DNA from: AC-32 sp963755635
GTDB taxonomy: Bacteria; Actinomycetota; Thermoleophilia; Gaiellales; Gaiellaceae
DNA: 64,000 nt
Assembly (NCBI GenBank): GCA_963755635.1
Contig: CAVWKS010000011.1
Coordinates: forward strand, 76,623-140,622
Direction: 5' to 3'
Shown here: positions 35,739-44,463 of the stretch, piece by piece
Numbering within the stretch: the stretch's first letter is position 1
Layout of the letters: each line of letters begins with the position of its first letter
Translations under genes and position numbers: made by a program
Notes under the pieces: model-generated
Told to the model about the DNA's origin: nothing
What the model saw: only the letters and a program-made list of their open reading frames with translations
The model's database searches: none

Positions 35739-36132
35739 CCTTCTTCTTGCGCGGCGTCCTCGCCCGGGGCCGCGGTTTCGGCTTGGGCTTCGGCTCCTCG
35801 CCGAGGCCGCGCAGGCAGCTCTTGAGGTCGTAGAAGACAAGGCCGACGGTGGGCTCCTCACGCGTGGTCGCGACGATCACGCGGTCGCCGTCCGCGACGA
35901 CGAAGACGCTCCCGCCCCGCAGCGCGACGTCGAGCTGGACGAGCTCCAGCCCGGCCTCGGGCCGGTGCTCCTCGGCCCCGCGCAGGAGCTCGAGCGCGGA
36001 CTGCGCCAGCCGGCCCGCGCGCTCGTCGTCGACCGTCGAGGCGAGCACGGTGCCCTCTCGGTCGACCACGACAGCCGTCTCGATCTGGGTCGAGATCTCC
36101 GTCAGATCCCTGAGCGCCTCGGCCGTGGCCAT
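35722..36132 (-). CDS. Roadblock/LC7-domain protein
   Basis: 136 residues from ATG 36132. The roadblock fold is visible: LRDLTEISTQIETAVVVDRE (helix then strand), VLASTVDDERAGRLAQSALE and RVIVATTREEPTVGLVFYDL. The C-terminus is a basic tail rich in Lys, Pro and Arg (KPKPKPRPRARTPRKKK). In bacteria these proteins often regulate small GTPases (MglB-like) or act in signalling. No MglA-like GTPase is in the window. It diverges from the YihY gene 34 bp away. Confidence 0.8.
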   Translation of the reverse strand: MATAEALRDLTEISTQIETAVVVDREGTVLASTVDDERAGRLAQSALELLRGAEEHRPEAGLELVQLDVALRGGSVFVVADGDRVIVATTREEPTVGLVFYDLKSCLRGLGEEPKPKPKPRPRARTPRKKKDDETA

Positions 36133-36166
36133 ACGCGCTGACGGTACCACCTTCCATACTCAGCCC

Positions 36167-36988
36167 ATGCGGTGGCTGCCCCAGCCGGTCCGGAAGTTCT
36201 TCGCCGACCGCGGGCCGCACCTCGCGGCCATGATCGCCTACTTCGCGCTGCTCTCGTTCGTGCCGCTCCTGTTCCTGACGGTCTCGCTGCTCGGCCTCGC
36301 CAACCGGCCCGACGAGTCGAGCTACCTCGTGACCGAGCTCAAGCGCGCGTTCCCGGGCAGCTCCGTCGCGAGCATCGTGCACACGGTCGACGCGATCCGG
36401 GAACACGCGACCGCGCTCGGGATCGTCGGCGGCGCCGCGCTGGTCTGGGCCTCCCTCTCGCTGTTCAGCGTGCTCGAGTCCGCGATGAACATCGTCTACG
36501 GGCAGCCGAACCGTTCGTTCCTGCGCGGGAAGCTGCTCGCCGTCGGGCTGATGCTGCTCTCGCTCGTGACCCTCTTCCTCGGCCTGCTGATCGGCTCGTT
36601 CGGCTTCGACCTGCTCACGCGCTACGTCGGCTGGCTCGCCGGGAACTCGTACGTCGCCTACGGGCTATCGGTCGTCGTCTCGCTGCTCGGGATCTTCCTC
36701 TTCCTCGTCGCCGTCTACTACTTCCTGACCAACGTCGAGCACACCTTCGCGGACGTGCTGCCGGGCGCCGTGCTCGCGGCGCTCGCGCTCGAGGCGAGCT
36801 TCCAGGTGCTGCCGCTCTACGTCCGCTACTCGAACAACGTCGTCGCCCTGAAGGCGTTCGGCGGGCCCGCGCTGCTGCTCGTCTGGCTCTACGTGATGGC
36901 GAACGTGACCGTCTTCGGCGCGGAGATCAACTGGTGGATCGCCAATCGCGGGCGCCTCGAGCCAGAGGAGGCCGCCGGCCTAGCGTAG
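36167..36988 (+). CDS. YihY/BrkB-family inner-membrane protein (UPF0761)
   Basis: 273 residues from ATG 36167. About six transmembrane helices. The family features are MIAYFALLSFVPLLFLTVSL near the N-terminus, ALVWASLSLFSVLESAMNIVY and PLYVRYSNNVVALKAFGGPA followed by WLYVMANVTVFGAEINWW. The family has been called RNase BN in older literature, incorrectly. The role remains unclear. It converges with rdgB with a 9-bp overlap. Confidence 0.9.
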   Translation: MRWLPQPVRKFFADRGPHLAAMIAYFALLSFVPLLFLTVSLLGLANRPDESSYLVTELKRAFPGSSVASIVHTVDAIREHATALGIVGGAALVWASLSLFSVLESAMNIVYGQPNRSFLRGKLLAVGLMLLSLVTLFLGLLIGSFGFDLLTRYVGWLAGNSYVAYGLSVVVSLLGIFLFLVAVYYFLTNVEHTFADVLPGAVLAALALEASFQVLPLYVRYSNNVVALKAFGGPALLLVWLYVMANVTVFGAEINWWIANRGRLEPEEAAGLA

Positions 36989-37525
36989 GAGGGCTTGGGC
37001 CGCGCGGGCGCGGTGGGAGTTCTCGCGCTTCCATTCGTTCCCGAGCTCGGCCACGGTTCGCTCCTCGCCGTCCGGGACGAAGACCGGGTCGTAGCCGAAC
37101 CCCTCGGAGCCGCGCGGCTCCGTCGAGATGCTGCCCTCGAGCGTTCCGGTGCCGCGCAGCTCGCTCCCGTCGGGGCCGAGCAGCACGAGCTCGCAGACGT
37201 AGCGCGCCCGCCGGTCCTCCGCGTCGCCGAGCTCCCGCAGCAGGCGCTCGACGGCAGGCAGGCCCTCCGGCGCGTAGCGGGCCGACCGGATCCCGGGCGC
37301 GCCGCCGAGCGCGGCCACCTCGAGCCCGGAGTCCTCGCCGAGCGTCGCGGCCTCGGGCCGGAGCTCCCGGCCGTACGCGGCCTTCGCCTTCGCGTTCTCG
37401 TAGTAGCTGTCGCTCCCCTCCTCCGGGTAGCCATCCGCGTCGAGCGCCTCCAGCTCCCAGGGCAGCAGCGCCGAGAGCTCACGCAGCTTGTTCGCGTTCC
37501 TAGAGCAGAGAACTAGTCGTCCCAG
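36980..37525 (-). CDS. rdgB: XTP/dITP diphosphatase (RdgB/HAM1), start uncertain
   Basis: About 181 residues. Hydrolyses non-canonical purine triphosphates. Visible: VLCSRNANKLRELSALL, YYENAKAKAAYGRELRP, LGEDSGLEVAALGGAPGIRS and GFGYDPVFVPDGEERTVAEL. All catalytic motifs are present, so only the start is in doubt. No ATG, GTG or TTG is in frame upstream of SRNANK. CTG at 37525 gives GRLVLCSRNANKL, a normal-looking N-terminus; a lost base is the alternative. It overlaps the MgtC gene stop by 13 bp. Confidence 0.88.
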   Translation of the reverse strand: MGRLVLCSRNANKLRELSALLPWELEALDADGYPEEGSDSYYENAKAKAAYGRELRPEAATLGEDSGLEVAALGGAPGIRSARYAPEGLPAVERLLRELGDAEDRRARYVCELVLLGPDGSELRGTGTLEGSISTEPRGSEGFGYDPVFVPDGEERTVAELGNEWKRENSHRARAAQALLR

Positions 37526-38205
37526 CGGATCTCCAGCACGTGCTCGACGTCGGCCAGCCTGGCGACGATGGCGGCCGTGTCGGCGCGCGGCGGCAGCGTG
37601 ACGTCGACCTCTACCAACCGGCGGTCGGCGTCGTAGCTGACCTCGAGCGACTGGAGGCGGGCGCCCTGCCCCTCCAGCGCCTCGATCAGCGGCGCCGGGC
37701 TTTCACCAGCCGGAAGCTGCACGAGCAGCCGGTTCGTCTGCGGCCGGAAGCGATCGATCGTCTGGTGCGCGAAGATCCGCAGGGGCCAGAGCGAGAACAG
37801 CACGAGCGCTGTGGTAATGACCGCCGCCGAGTAGTAACCGGCGCCGCTCGTCAAGCCGATCGCGGCCACGACCCAGAGCGTCGCCGCGGTCGTCAGCCCC
37901 CGCACCGCCACGCCTTGCCGGATGATCGCGCCGGCGCCGAGGAAGCCGATCCCGGTGACGATCTGGGCCGCGACCCGCGTCGGGTCGACGGTGCTGCCGT
38001 GCGTGAGGACGTCGTGGAAGCCGTAGGCCCCGGCGATCGTGAACAGCGCCGCGCCGAGCGAGACGAGCAGGTGCGTCCGGAAGCCCGCCTCCCGCTCGCG
38101 GATCTCCCGCTCGATGCCGACCGCGCCGCCGAGTGCCGCCGCCAGCGCAAGCCGTAGCAGCGCCTCCCCCCAGGAAAGCGACGGGAGGCTAGCCGCCAGC
38201 AGCAT
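37513..38205 (-). CDS. MgtC/SapB-family membrane protein
   Basis: 230 residues from ATG 38205. The N-terminal membrane domain of the MgtC family has ALGGAVGIEREIREREAGFR, HLLVSLGAALFTIAG, VAAQIVTGIGFLGAGAIIR and VRGLTTAATLWVVAAIGL. The C-terminal cytosolic domain is ACT-like (LLVQLPAGESPAPLIEALEG). Members modulate F-ATPase or magnesium and phosphate physiology in other bacteria. It overlaps rph by 17 bp. Confidence 0.9.
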   Translation of the reverse strand: MLLAASLPSLSWGEALLRLALAAALGGAVGIEREIREREAGFRTHLLVSLGAALFTIAGAYGFHDVLTHGSTVDPTRVAAQIVTGIGFLGAGAIIRQGVAVRGLTTAATLWVVAAIGLTSGAGYYSAAVITTALVLFSLWPLRIFAHQTIDRFRPQTNRLLVQLPAGESPAPLIEALEGQGARLQSLEVSYDADRRLVEVDVTLPPRADTAAIVARLADVEHVLEIRWDD

Positions 38206-38896
38206 CGAGCGCCTCCCGCTGGGCCTCGCCGATCTCGGCGATCCCGGCGGCGGCCAGGTCGAGCAGCGCGTCGAGCCCTTCGCGGTCGAACGGCGCGCGC
38301 TCGGCCGTCGCCTGCACCTCGACGAGCCGCGCTTCGCCGGTCATGACGACGTTGATGTCGACTTCCGCGGCCGAGTCCTCCACGTAGTCGAGGTCGAGCA
38401 GGCGCTCACCGTCGACGATTCCGAGCGAGACGGCCGCGACCGAGTCGGTCAGCACACGACTGAGCCCGGCCCGCCCGAGCGCCCTCGCCGCCGCGACATA
38501 CGCGCCGGAGATCGCCGCGCAGCGCGTGCCGCCGTCGGCCTGCAGGACGTCGCAGTCGAGCCACAGCGTCCGCTCGCCGAGAGCCTCGAAGTCCGTCACC
38601 GCCCGGATCGCGCGCCCGATCAGGCGCTGGATCTCGACCGTGCGGCCCTTCTGCTTACCCGCGCTCGCCTCGCGCTGCGTGCGCTCGCCGGTCGAGGCGG
38701 GCAGGAGCGAATACTCGGCCGTCAGCCAGCCGCGTCCCTTGTCGCGCAGCCAGCGGGGAACGCCTTCGTCGAGCGAAGCGGTGCAGAGAACCCGCGTCTT
38801 GCCCTGCGAGTAGAGCACGGAGCCCATCGGCTGCTCGAGGTAGTCGACGAGGATCTCGAGCGGGCGCAGCTGGTCGGGGCGACGACCTTCTCTCAC
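38189..38896 (-). CDS. rph: Ribonuclease PH
   Basis: 235 residues from GTG 38896. Phosphorolytic 3' exoribonuclease that trims tRNA precursors. Visible: GSVLYSQGKTRVLCTASL, EYSLLPASTGERTQREAS, EIQRLIGRAIRAV, LDCDVLQADGGTRCAAISGA and VDINVVMTGEARLVEVQATAE. The order murI-rph-rdgB is seen in other bacteria; here the MgtC gene sits between rph and rdgB. GTGA overlap with murI. Confidence 0.95.
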   Translation of the reverse strand: MREGRRPDQLRPLEILVDYLEQPMGSVLYSQGKTRVLCTASLDEGVPRWLRDKGRGWLTAEYSLLPASTGERTQREASAGKQKGRTVEIQRLIGRAIRAVTDFEALGERTLWLDCDVLQADGGTRCAAISGAYVAAARALGRAGLSRVLTDSVAAVSLGIVDGERLLDLDYVEDSAAEVDINVVMTGEARLVEVQATAERAPFDREGLDALLDLAAAGIAEIGEAQREALDAAGG

Positions 38897-39711
38897 GCCA
38901 CGGCTTCCAGGTCCGCGACCGCGACCTGCTCGATCTCGCCGAGCGGCAGCTGCAGGAAGCGCTCGCCGAGCTCGCGGAAGAGCGACGGCTCGCCCGTCGT
39001 CAGGAAGCGGTACGCGCCCTCGCGGCCACGGTCGTTCTCGATGCCCTTGCGCGCGAGCGTCTCGGCCACCTCGCGCGCGGTCTCCTCGGCCGAGAAGACG
39101 AGCGTGACGTCACGCCCGAAGACGCGCTGGAAGATCGGCCGGATCAGCGGGTAGTGCGTGCAGCCGAGGATGACGGTGTCGACGCCTGCCTCTTTCAGCG
39201 GCTCGGCGTACTCGCGAACGGCCTCGGTCGTCTGCGCCGAGAACGGATCGTCGCTCTCGATCAGCGGCACGAGCCGCGGGCACGCGACCGGGACGAGCTC
39301 CACCCCCGCGTCGAGATCGCCGACGAGCTTCGCGTAGCGGCCGGCCTCGACGGTCGCCTGCGTCGCGAGCAGCCCGATCCGCCGGTTCCGGGTCGCCTGC
39401 ACGGCCGCGTGCGCCTCCGGTGTGATCACGCCGACGACGGGAACGCTCAGCTCCGACTGGAGCTGCGGCAGGGCCGCCGAGGTGGCCGCGTTGCAGGCGA
39501 CGAGGACGAGCTTCACGTCCTGCGCCTCGAGGAAAACGGCGATCTCGTGCGCGAAGCGGCGGATCTCGTCGAGCGGGCGCGGCCCGTACGGCAGGCGCGC
39601 GTGGTCGCCGAGGTAGACGAAGTCCTCGTTCGGCATCGTCACGAGGCACTCGTGCAGGACGGTCAGCCCGCCCACGCCCGAGTCGAACACGCCCACCGGC
39701 CGCGGATCCAC
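38893..39711 (-). CDS. murI: Glutamate racemase
   Basis: 272 residues. Supplies D-glutamate for the wall. The two cysteine motifs are intact: LVACNAATSAALP (Cys near residue 75) and VILGCTHYPLIRP (Cys near residue 185). N-terminal GVFDSGVGGLTVLHECL is the family signature. GTG start 39711 and promoter region against the divergent hydrolase gene 28 bp away. It heads the operon murI-rph-mgtC-rdgB. Confidence 0.96.
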   Translation of the reverse strand: MDPRPVGVFDSGVGGLTVLHECLVTMPNEDFVYLGDHARLPYGPRPLDEIRRFAHEIAVFLEAQDVKLVLVACNAATSAALPQLQSELSVPVVGVITPEAHAAVQATRNRRIGLLATQATVEAGRYAKLVGDLDAGVELVPVACPRLVPLIESDDPFSAQTTEAVREYAEPLKEAGVDTVILGCTHYPLIRPIFQRVFGRDVTLVFSAEETAREVAETLARKGIENDRGREGAYRFLTTGEPSLFRELGERFLQLPLGEIEQVAVADLEAVA

Positions 39712-39739
39712 AGGGCGATTCTAGGAGTACTCTGTTCCG

Positions 39740-41146
39740 GTGGGTCGCCGGGTTGTCGTGGTTTGCTGCATGGCGCTGCTCGCGCTGCTCGCGGCCGGGC
39801 GCGCCTCGGCGTTCACGCAGCAGGAAGTGACGATCCCGACGTTCGACGGCGTCGACCTCAGGGGCACGCTCTACGTGCCGACGACGGGGAGCCCGCCGTA
39901 CCCGGCGGTCGTGCTCTTCCACGGGATCGGCGGCAAGCGCCAGGACCTCGACCTCGTCGCGCAGCGGTTCGCCCAGAGCTTCGTCGTCCTCTCGTTCGAC
40001 GCCCGCGGCCACGGCCAGTCCGGTGGCCTCACCTCGATCGACGGGCCGAATGAGATCGCCGACGCGCGGACGGTGCACGACTGGCTCGCCGCGCAGCCCG
40101 GGGTCATCCCGAACGAGATCGGCGCCTGGGGCATCTCCATGGGCGGCGGCGCAGTGCTGCGGTCGTTCGTGGAGGGCGTGCCCTGGGACGCGGCCGAAGT
40201 GGTCGAGACCTGGACCGACCTCTACGGCAGCCTCGCGCCGCAGGACCTCTCCAAGTCGGGCGCCGTCTACCAGTTCCTCAGCTCGGTCCCGGCCGGCAAC
40301 CTCGACCCGTCGGTCGCGGCGATCGAGAACGACGCGCTCGCGAGCACGAATCTCTCGATACTGCGGGAGTTCGGCGCCGCGCGCTCGAGCCGCTCCCTGC
40401 TCTCGCACGTGACGACGCCCGTGTACTTCTTCCAGGGTCGGCGCGACTTCGCGTTCGGGATCGACCAGGCGATCGCCGGCTACCAGCTCGTCAAGGGCCC
40501 GAAGCAGCTCTACATCGGGGACTTCGGCCACTCGCCGTCGACCTTCCCCGGCCCCGACATCGCAGCGGTTCTGAATCAAGGCAACGGCTTCTTCGTGCGC
40601 TGGCTGGTCCGTCCGCCACTCCGGCCGGTCGTCAAGCCAATCCTGGTCGCGCCCGATCCGTTCCGCCGCGCTCCAAGCGCATACAAGAAGCTGCCGCCGA
40701 CCCGCGCCGCCCACATCGCCTTCGCCGGCACAAACAAGCTGACCGGCGAGGCCAAGGCCGCCCGGAGGAGCGCTCGCACCGGCACCCCGCTCGAGACCTT
40801 CGGCAGCGGCCGCCTCAAGCTGAAGGTGACCCTCTCCGGCGGCTGGGAGCGGTTGGTCGCAGTGCTGACCGCGAGGACGCCGAAGCACAAGACGATCGTC
40901 GTCAGCGAGGGCGGGATCAACACGATGGGGATGGCCGGCAGTCACCAGCTCGCGATCAAGCTGAGCTCCGACGCGACCCTGATCCCGAAGGGCTCGCGGC
41001 TGACGATCACGGTCGCCTCGAACTCGCAGGCTCAGGACCCGAACAACCTGCTCTACCTCGACCTGCCGCAGCCGCCGGCCGCGACGATCAAGCTCGGCCC
41101 GGCGCGGCTCGACCTGCCGGTGCTCAGGAAGCCGATCTCGAAGTGA
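39740..41146 (+). CDS. Secreted alpha/beta hydrolase with C-terminal jelly-roll-like domain
   Basis: 468 residues from GTG 39740. A signal peptide (VVCCMALLALLAAGRASAF) precedes an alpha/beta hydrolase. The nucleophile elbow is GAWGISMGGGAVL, the oxyanion/HG motif is VVLFHGIGGKRQDL, the acid region is FQGRRDFAFG and the His is in GDFGHSPSTF. The last 140 residues are beta-rich (GSGRLKLKVTLSGGWERLVA, SRLTITVASNSQ). This resembles the X-Pro dipeptidyl-peptidase C-terminal domain of CocE/NonD enzymes. The substrate is unknown. It overlaps the next gene by 4 bp (GTGA). Confidence 0.85.
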   Translation: MGRRVVVVCCMALLALLAAGRASAFTQQEVTIPTFDGVDLRGTLYVPTTGSPPYPAVVLFHGIGGKRQDLDLVAQRFAQSFVVLSFDARGHGQSGGLTSIDGPNEIADARTVHDWLAAQPGVIPNEIGAWGISMGGGAVLRSFVEGVPWDAAEVVETWTDLYGSLAPQDLSKSGAVYQFLSSVPAGNLDPSVAAIENDALASTNLSILREFGAARSSRSLLSHVTTPVYFFQGRRDFAFGIDQAIAGYQLVKGPKQLYIGDFGHSPSTFPGPDIAAVLNQGNGFFVRWLVRPPLRPVVKPILVAPDPFRRAPSAYKKLPPTRAAHIAFAGTNKLTGEAKAARRSARTGTPLETFGSGRLKLKVTLSGGWERLVAVLTARTPKHKTIVVSEGGINTMGMAGSHQLAIKLSSDATLIPKGSRLTITVASNSQAQDPNNLLYLDLPQPPAATIKLGPARLDLPVLRKPISK

Positions 41147-42357
41147 GGCGCGCCGCGCTCATCGTCCTGGCCGCGCTCGGCCTCGCGGTCCCCGCCGCGA
41201 GCAGCGGCCCGGCCGACACGCCGCCCGGGATCACGCCGACGCAGATCCTGATCGGCGGCACGGTCCCGCTGAGCGGCCAGGCCTCGGCGTTCGGCGCGGT
41301 CGGCCCGTCGGCCAACGCGTACTTCAAGTACGTCAACGCCCACGGCGGCGTCAACGGGCGGAAGATCAAGTACGTCTACCGCGACGACGGCTACGACCCC
41401 GCGCGCACACTCAACGAGACGCGCCGCCTCGTCGAGCAGGACAAGGTCTTCGCGATCTTCAACACGGTCGGCACGGAGCACACCATCGCGATCCGCGGCT
41501 ACCTGAACGCACTCGGCGTCCCCGAGCTGTTCGCCGGGACGGGCGCGGCGCGCGTCGGCCGCGGCTACAAGCAGTACAAGTGGTCGATGGGCTACCTGCC
41601 CAGCTTCGAGGGCGAGGGCGACATCTACGGCCACTACATCGTCAAGCACCGGCCGAAGGCGAAGATCGCCGTGCTGTACGAGAACAGCGACTACGGGCAG
41701 GACCTGCTCCGCGGTCTCCGCCGGGGTCTCGGCAAGCACGCGAACCGAATCGTCGCGACGCAGTCGTACGAGGTCACGGACTCGAGCGTCCAATCGCAGA
41801 TCGCGCGGTTGCGCGCGTCGCGCGCCGACACCTTCATGCTCTTCGCGCTGCCGTTCCAGGCGATCCAGGCCTTCCAGTACGCGTACCAGCTCGGCTGGTT
41901 CCCGCGCTTCTTCGTCAGCGCCGTCTCGATCGAGCCGACGATCATGTCGATCGCCCGCACGAACACGCGCGGCAAGGAGACCAACGGCGCGCTCAGCTTC
42001 GCGTTCGTGAAGGATCCGACCTCGCCCGCGTGGAAGAAGGACCCGGCCGTGGCGCTCTACAAGAAGATCCTCAAGCGCTACGACCCCGGCGGGCGGGTCA
42101 ACGACGTCTACAACTGGTACGGGATGACGGTCGCGTTCTCGATGGTCGACGCGCTCAAGCACGCCGGCCGCAACCCGACCCGCGCGAGCCTGCTGCGGGC
42201 CGCGACGCACATGAACGAGCGCAACAATCCATTCCTGCTGCCGGGAGTCCATGTGCGAACGAGCCCGACGAACTACTTCCCGATCGCAAAGGCGCGGATG
42301 GTGCGGTACCAGAAGACGCTGTGGGTGCTGTTCGGGCCGCTTGTTACTCCGCGCTAG
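41143..42357 (+). CDS. Branched-chain amino-acid-type ABC transporter substrate-binding protein
   Basis: 404 residues. N-terminal signal peptide (LIVLAALGLAVPAAS) and a LivJ/LivK (periplasmic binding type 1) fold: LIGGTVPLSGQASAFGAVG, YKQYKWSMGYLPSFEGEGD, AVLYENSDYGQDLLRGLRRG and YNWYGMTVAFSMVDALKHAG. No lipobox Cys is seen, so it may be secreted or otherwise tethered. There are no permease or ATPase genes beside it, so it is an orphan binding protein. Start GTG 41143 is translationally coupled to the hydrolase, suggesting a shared substrate. Confidence 0.88.
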   Translation: MRRAALIVLAALGLAVPAASSGPADTPPGITPTQILIGGTVPLSGQASAFGAVGPSANAYFKYVNAHGGVNGRKIKYVYRDDGYDPARTLNETRRLVEQDKVFAIFNTVGTEHTIAIRGYLNALGVPELFAGTGAARVGRGYKQYKWSMGYLPSFEGEGDIYGHYIVKHRPKAKIAVLYENSDYGQDLLRGLRRGLGKHANRIVATQSYEVTDSSVQSQIARLRASRADTFMLFALPFQAIQAFQYAYQLGWFPRFFVSAVSIEPTIMSIARTNTRGKETNGALSFAFVKDPTSPAWKKDPAVALYKKILKRYDPGGRVNDVYNWYGMTVAFSMVDALKHAGRNPTRASLLRAATHMNERNNPFLLPGVHVRTSPTNYFPIAKARMVRYQKTLWVLFGPLVTPR

Positions 42358-42434
42358 TGCTTGTTAACTAACGGCTTGTGGGCTCGTCTTACATGAACGA
42401 ACCGGTCCAGGGGGATCTCCCAAAGGAAGGGGCT

Positions 42435-43598
42435 ATGTCAAAGAAATTCCGTCTGTTAGTGCTGGCCGTTGCCGCCGCGAGCCTCACGCTTGTTGCGATC
42501 GCCTCGGCCGGGCAGGCAAAGCAGGGGCTTACCGTGCGGCACGCGCGAACAGGCGCACCGACCAAGGTCTCCGGCTACGCGAGCATTCCGGAGCTCGCTG
42601 TGCAGCAGAAGAGCTACAAGCTCGGTGCCGCGTCCGATCCCGGTTTCTTGTTCTTCTCGGATCCGGACACGAACGACCCGACCGCGAAGATGACGATCTT
42701 CTCGCCGTCCGGCTACACCAGCGCGCTGACGCAGGCGCCGGGCACGACGGTCGGCAAGGCCTACGCGATCGTCAAGGCGCACGCGCTCGCCGACGCGCTC
42801 CTGCCCCTTTCTGGGCCGGTCGTCGTCGGGAACCCGGCCGACCCGGCACTCGTGGCGGCCTACAACCAGTGCAAGGGCCCGAGCGATCCGCCCGCCCCGC
42901 AGGAGGTCCTCGTCCTGAACACCAGCCTCCAGGGCTCGGCGATTCAGGTGCCCGACTTCCTCAACACCCTCGGGCCGTACGTGACGCAGGAGATCTGCCT
43001 GACGCCGCCCGCGGCGACGCCTTTCGAGGCCGATGTCGTGCTGGCGAACTTCTCGATCAACGGCGTCTTCCACAACGCAGCCGCGGCAGGCGGCTACCAG
43101 TGGTCCACCGACCTGACGCCGTACGCCGGCAACGTGCCGGATGCAGCTTCGACGGTCGAGGTACGGAGTTACGTGGGCCTGCCTTCATCTCTCACGCTCA
43201 AGCGCTTGAAGAGCAAGCCGACGATCAACAAGTTCAGCGGCAAGCTGGCCATCTCGGGCGTCAACACGGCCGGCCTCAAGCTCGACCTCTACTGGTCGAC
43301 GGGCACGAAGCCGGCGGCCGACTACACCAACCCGTCGCTCGTCGGGCTCACCGGCAAGACGAAGAAGCCGGCGCGCACGACGAAGTTGAAGGCGACCGGC
43401 AGCTACCTGGTCACGCACGGAAGGGTGAAGAAGAGGACGTTCTTCCAGGCCCGGCTCGAAGACGAGTGGGCATTCCCGAGTTGCCAGGGACCGTCCCCGA
43501 CGGGACTGCCGATCCCCTGCCTCGAGGAGCTTCTCTCACCGATGAACTCGAACCAGCTCGCGGTCAAGCCGCCCAAGAAGAAGAAGCACCACCGCTAG
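42435..43598 (+). CDS. Secreted hypothetical protein
   Basis: 387 residues from ATG 42435, after a good SD (AAGGAAGGGG). Signal peptide SKKFRLLVLAVAAASLTLVA. The mature protein has beta-rich, Pro/Thr-rich stretches, with KIYSP-like FSPSGYTSALTQAPGTTVG in the first half and an Ig-like second half (VSGVNTAGLKLDLYWSTGTK is in the ISGVN region), ending in a basic tail PPKKKKHHR. No family recognised. A terminator follows. Confidence 0.7.
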   Translation: MSKKFRLLVLAVAAASLTLVAIASAGQAKQGLTVRHARTGAPTKVSGYASIPELAVQQKSYKLGAASDPGFLFFSDPDTNDPTAKMTIFSPSGYTSALTQAPGTTVGKAYAIVKAHALADALLPLSGPVVVGNPADPALVAAYNQCKGPSDPPAPQEVLVLNTSLQGSAIQVPDFLNTLGPYVTQEICLTPPAATPFEADVVLANFSINGVFHNAAAAGGYQWSTDLTPYAGNVPDAASTVEVRSYVGLPSSLTLKRLKSKPTINKFSGKLAISGVNTAGLKLDLYWSTGTKPAADYTNPSLVGLTGKTKKPARTTKLKATGSYLVTHGRVKKRTFFQARLEDEWAFPSCQGPSPTGLPIPCLEELLSPMNSNQLAVKPPKKKKHHR

Positions 43599-43618
43599 AC
43601 ATTTCGTCGTCTCTGCTC

Positions 43619-43643
43619 GAGGGGCTCCCGCGTGGAGCCCCTC
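43619..43643. terminator. Bidirectional hairpin between converging genes
   Basis: GAGGGGCTCC / GGAGCCCCTC, 10 bp, with loop CGCGT, between the secreted protein (+) and the sulfurtransferase (-). It likely ends both transcripts. Confidence 0.75.
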
Positions 43644-44463
43644 AGCGTTCCATGGGCAGGTCGTCGTGGCGCGACCATTCGTGCCACGAGCCCGGGTAGT
43701 TGCGCGCGTCGTAGCCAGCGAAACGAAGGGCCAGCGCGGCGAGGGTCGAGCGTGAGCCGGAGTGGCAGTAGGCGACGACCTCGGCGCCTTCGGGCAGGCC
43801 GGTCAGCTCCCGGATCCGGTCCGGCGGCAGCGGCCGGCCGGGGCCGGCGAAGAGCTCCTGGTAGTCGAGCCGGCGCGCGCCCGGTATGTGGCCCTGGCGG
43901 GGATCGCACGGCGAGCCGGCGCGTCCCGAGAACTCCTCCGGGGTGCGGACGTCGAGAATCGTCAGCGCCGGGTCCTCGAGCCGGTCGCGCAGCTCCTGCC
44001 AGGTCGGCACAGCCTCGGGCCGCGGCTCCAGGCTGACCTTCGTCTTCTGCAGCTCGACGGGCCCTTGCTCGAGCTCGCCGGGCCAGCCCGCGATGCCCTG
44101 CGCGAGCACCGAGACGCGGGGGTGGCCGGCGAGCTGGGCCGCCTGGGCCGAGGCCGCTGCGCCCACGCAGTCGCCGCGGTCGTAGAGGACGAGGCGCTCC
44201 TCGCCGGTGACGCCGTGGCGGCCGAGCCTGCGCTGGATCTCGACCGCGAGCTCGCGAATCGTCTCCGGGTCGGCGAGCGGCGGCGGCGAGCCGAGAACGA
44301 GCGGAATCGAGTGAGGCAGGTGCCCGCGCTGGTGCGCGTTCGGCCCGCGGCAGTCGCCGAGCACGAGGTCGGCCTCACCGAGCCGCTCCTGCACCCAGCC
44401 CGCGTCAACCAGGGGCGGAAGGTCTCCGGCACCTTGTAACAGACTGTTACTTGGGTGGTTCAC
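43642..44463 (-). CDS. Two-domain rhodanese sulfurtransferase
   Basis: 273 residues from GTG 44463. Two rhodanese domains: the inactive N-terminal (LVLGDCRGPNAHQRGHLP, YDRGDCVGAAASAQAAQL) and a C-terminal catalytic one with TILDVRTPEEFSGRAGSP and active-site AYCHSGSRSTLAALALRFAG. The CHSGSR loop resembles thiosulfate or 3-mercaptopyruvate sulfurtransferases. Cytosolic. Its GTG overlaps the GST stop by 4 bp. A GTAACAG palindrome is inside codons 5-9. Confidence 0.9.
   Translation of the reverse strand: MNHPSNSLLQGAGDLPPLVDAGWVQERLGEADLVLGDCRGPNAHQRGHLPHSIPLVLGSPPPLADPETIRELAVEIQRRLGRHGVTGEERLVLYDRGDCVGAAASAQAAQLAGHPRVSVLAQGIAGWPGELEQGPVELQKTKVSLEPRPEAVPTWQELRDRLEDPALTILDVRTPEEFSGRAGSPCDPRQGHIPGARRLDYQELFAGPGRPLPPDRIRELTGLPEGAEVVAYCHSGSRSTLAALALRFAGYDARNYPGSWHEWSRHDDLPMER
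44434..44452. repeat. Perfect palindromic core GTAACAG-A-CTGTTAC
   Basis: A 15-bp perfect palindrome (44436-44450) within the first codons of the sulfurtransferase gene, 13 bp from its start. It matches the glmM site on the other strand (18 of 19 bases, GTAACAGTCTGTTRCAAGG). Confidence 0.45.
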
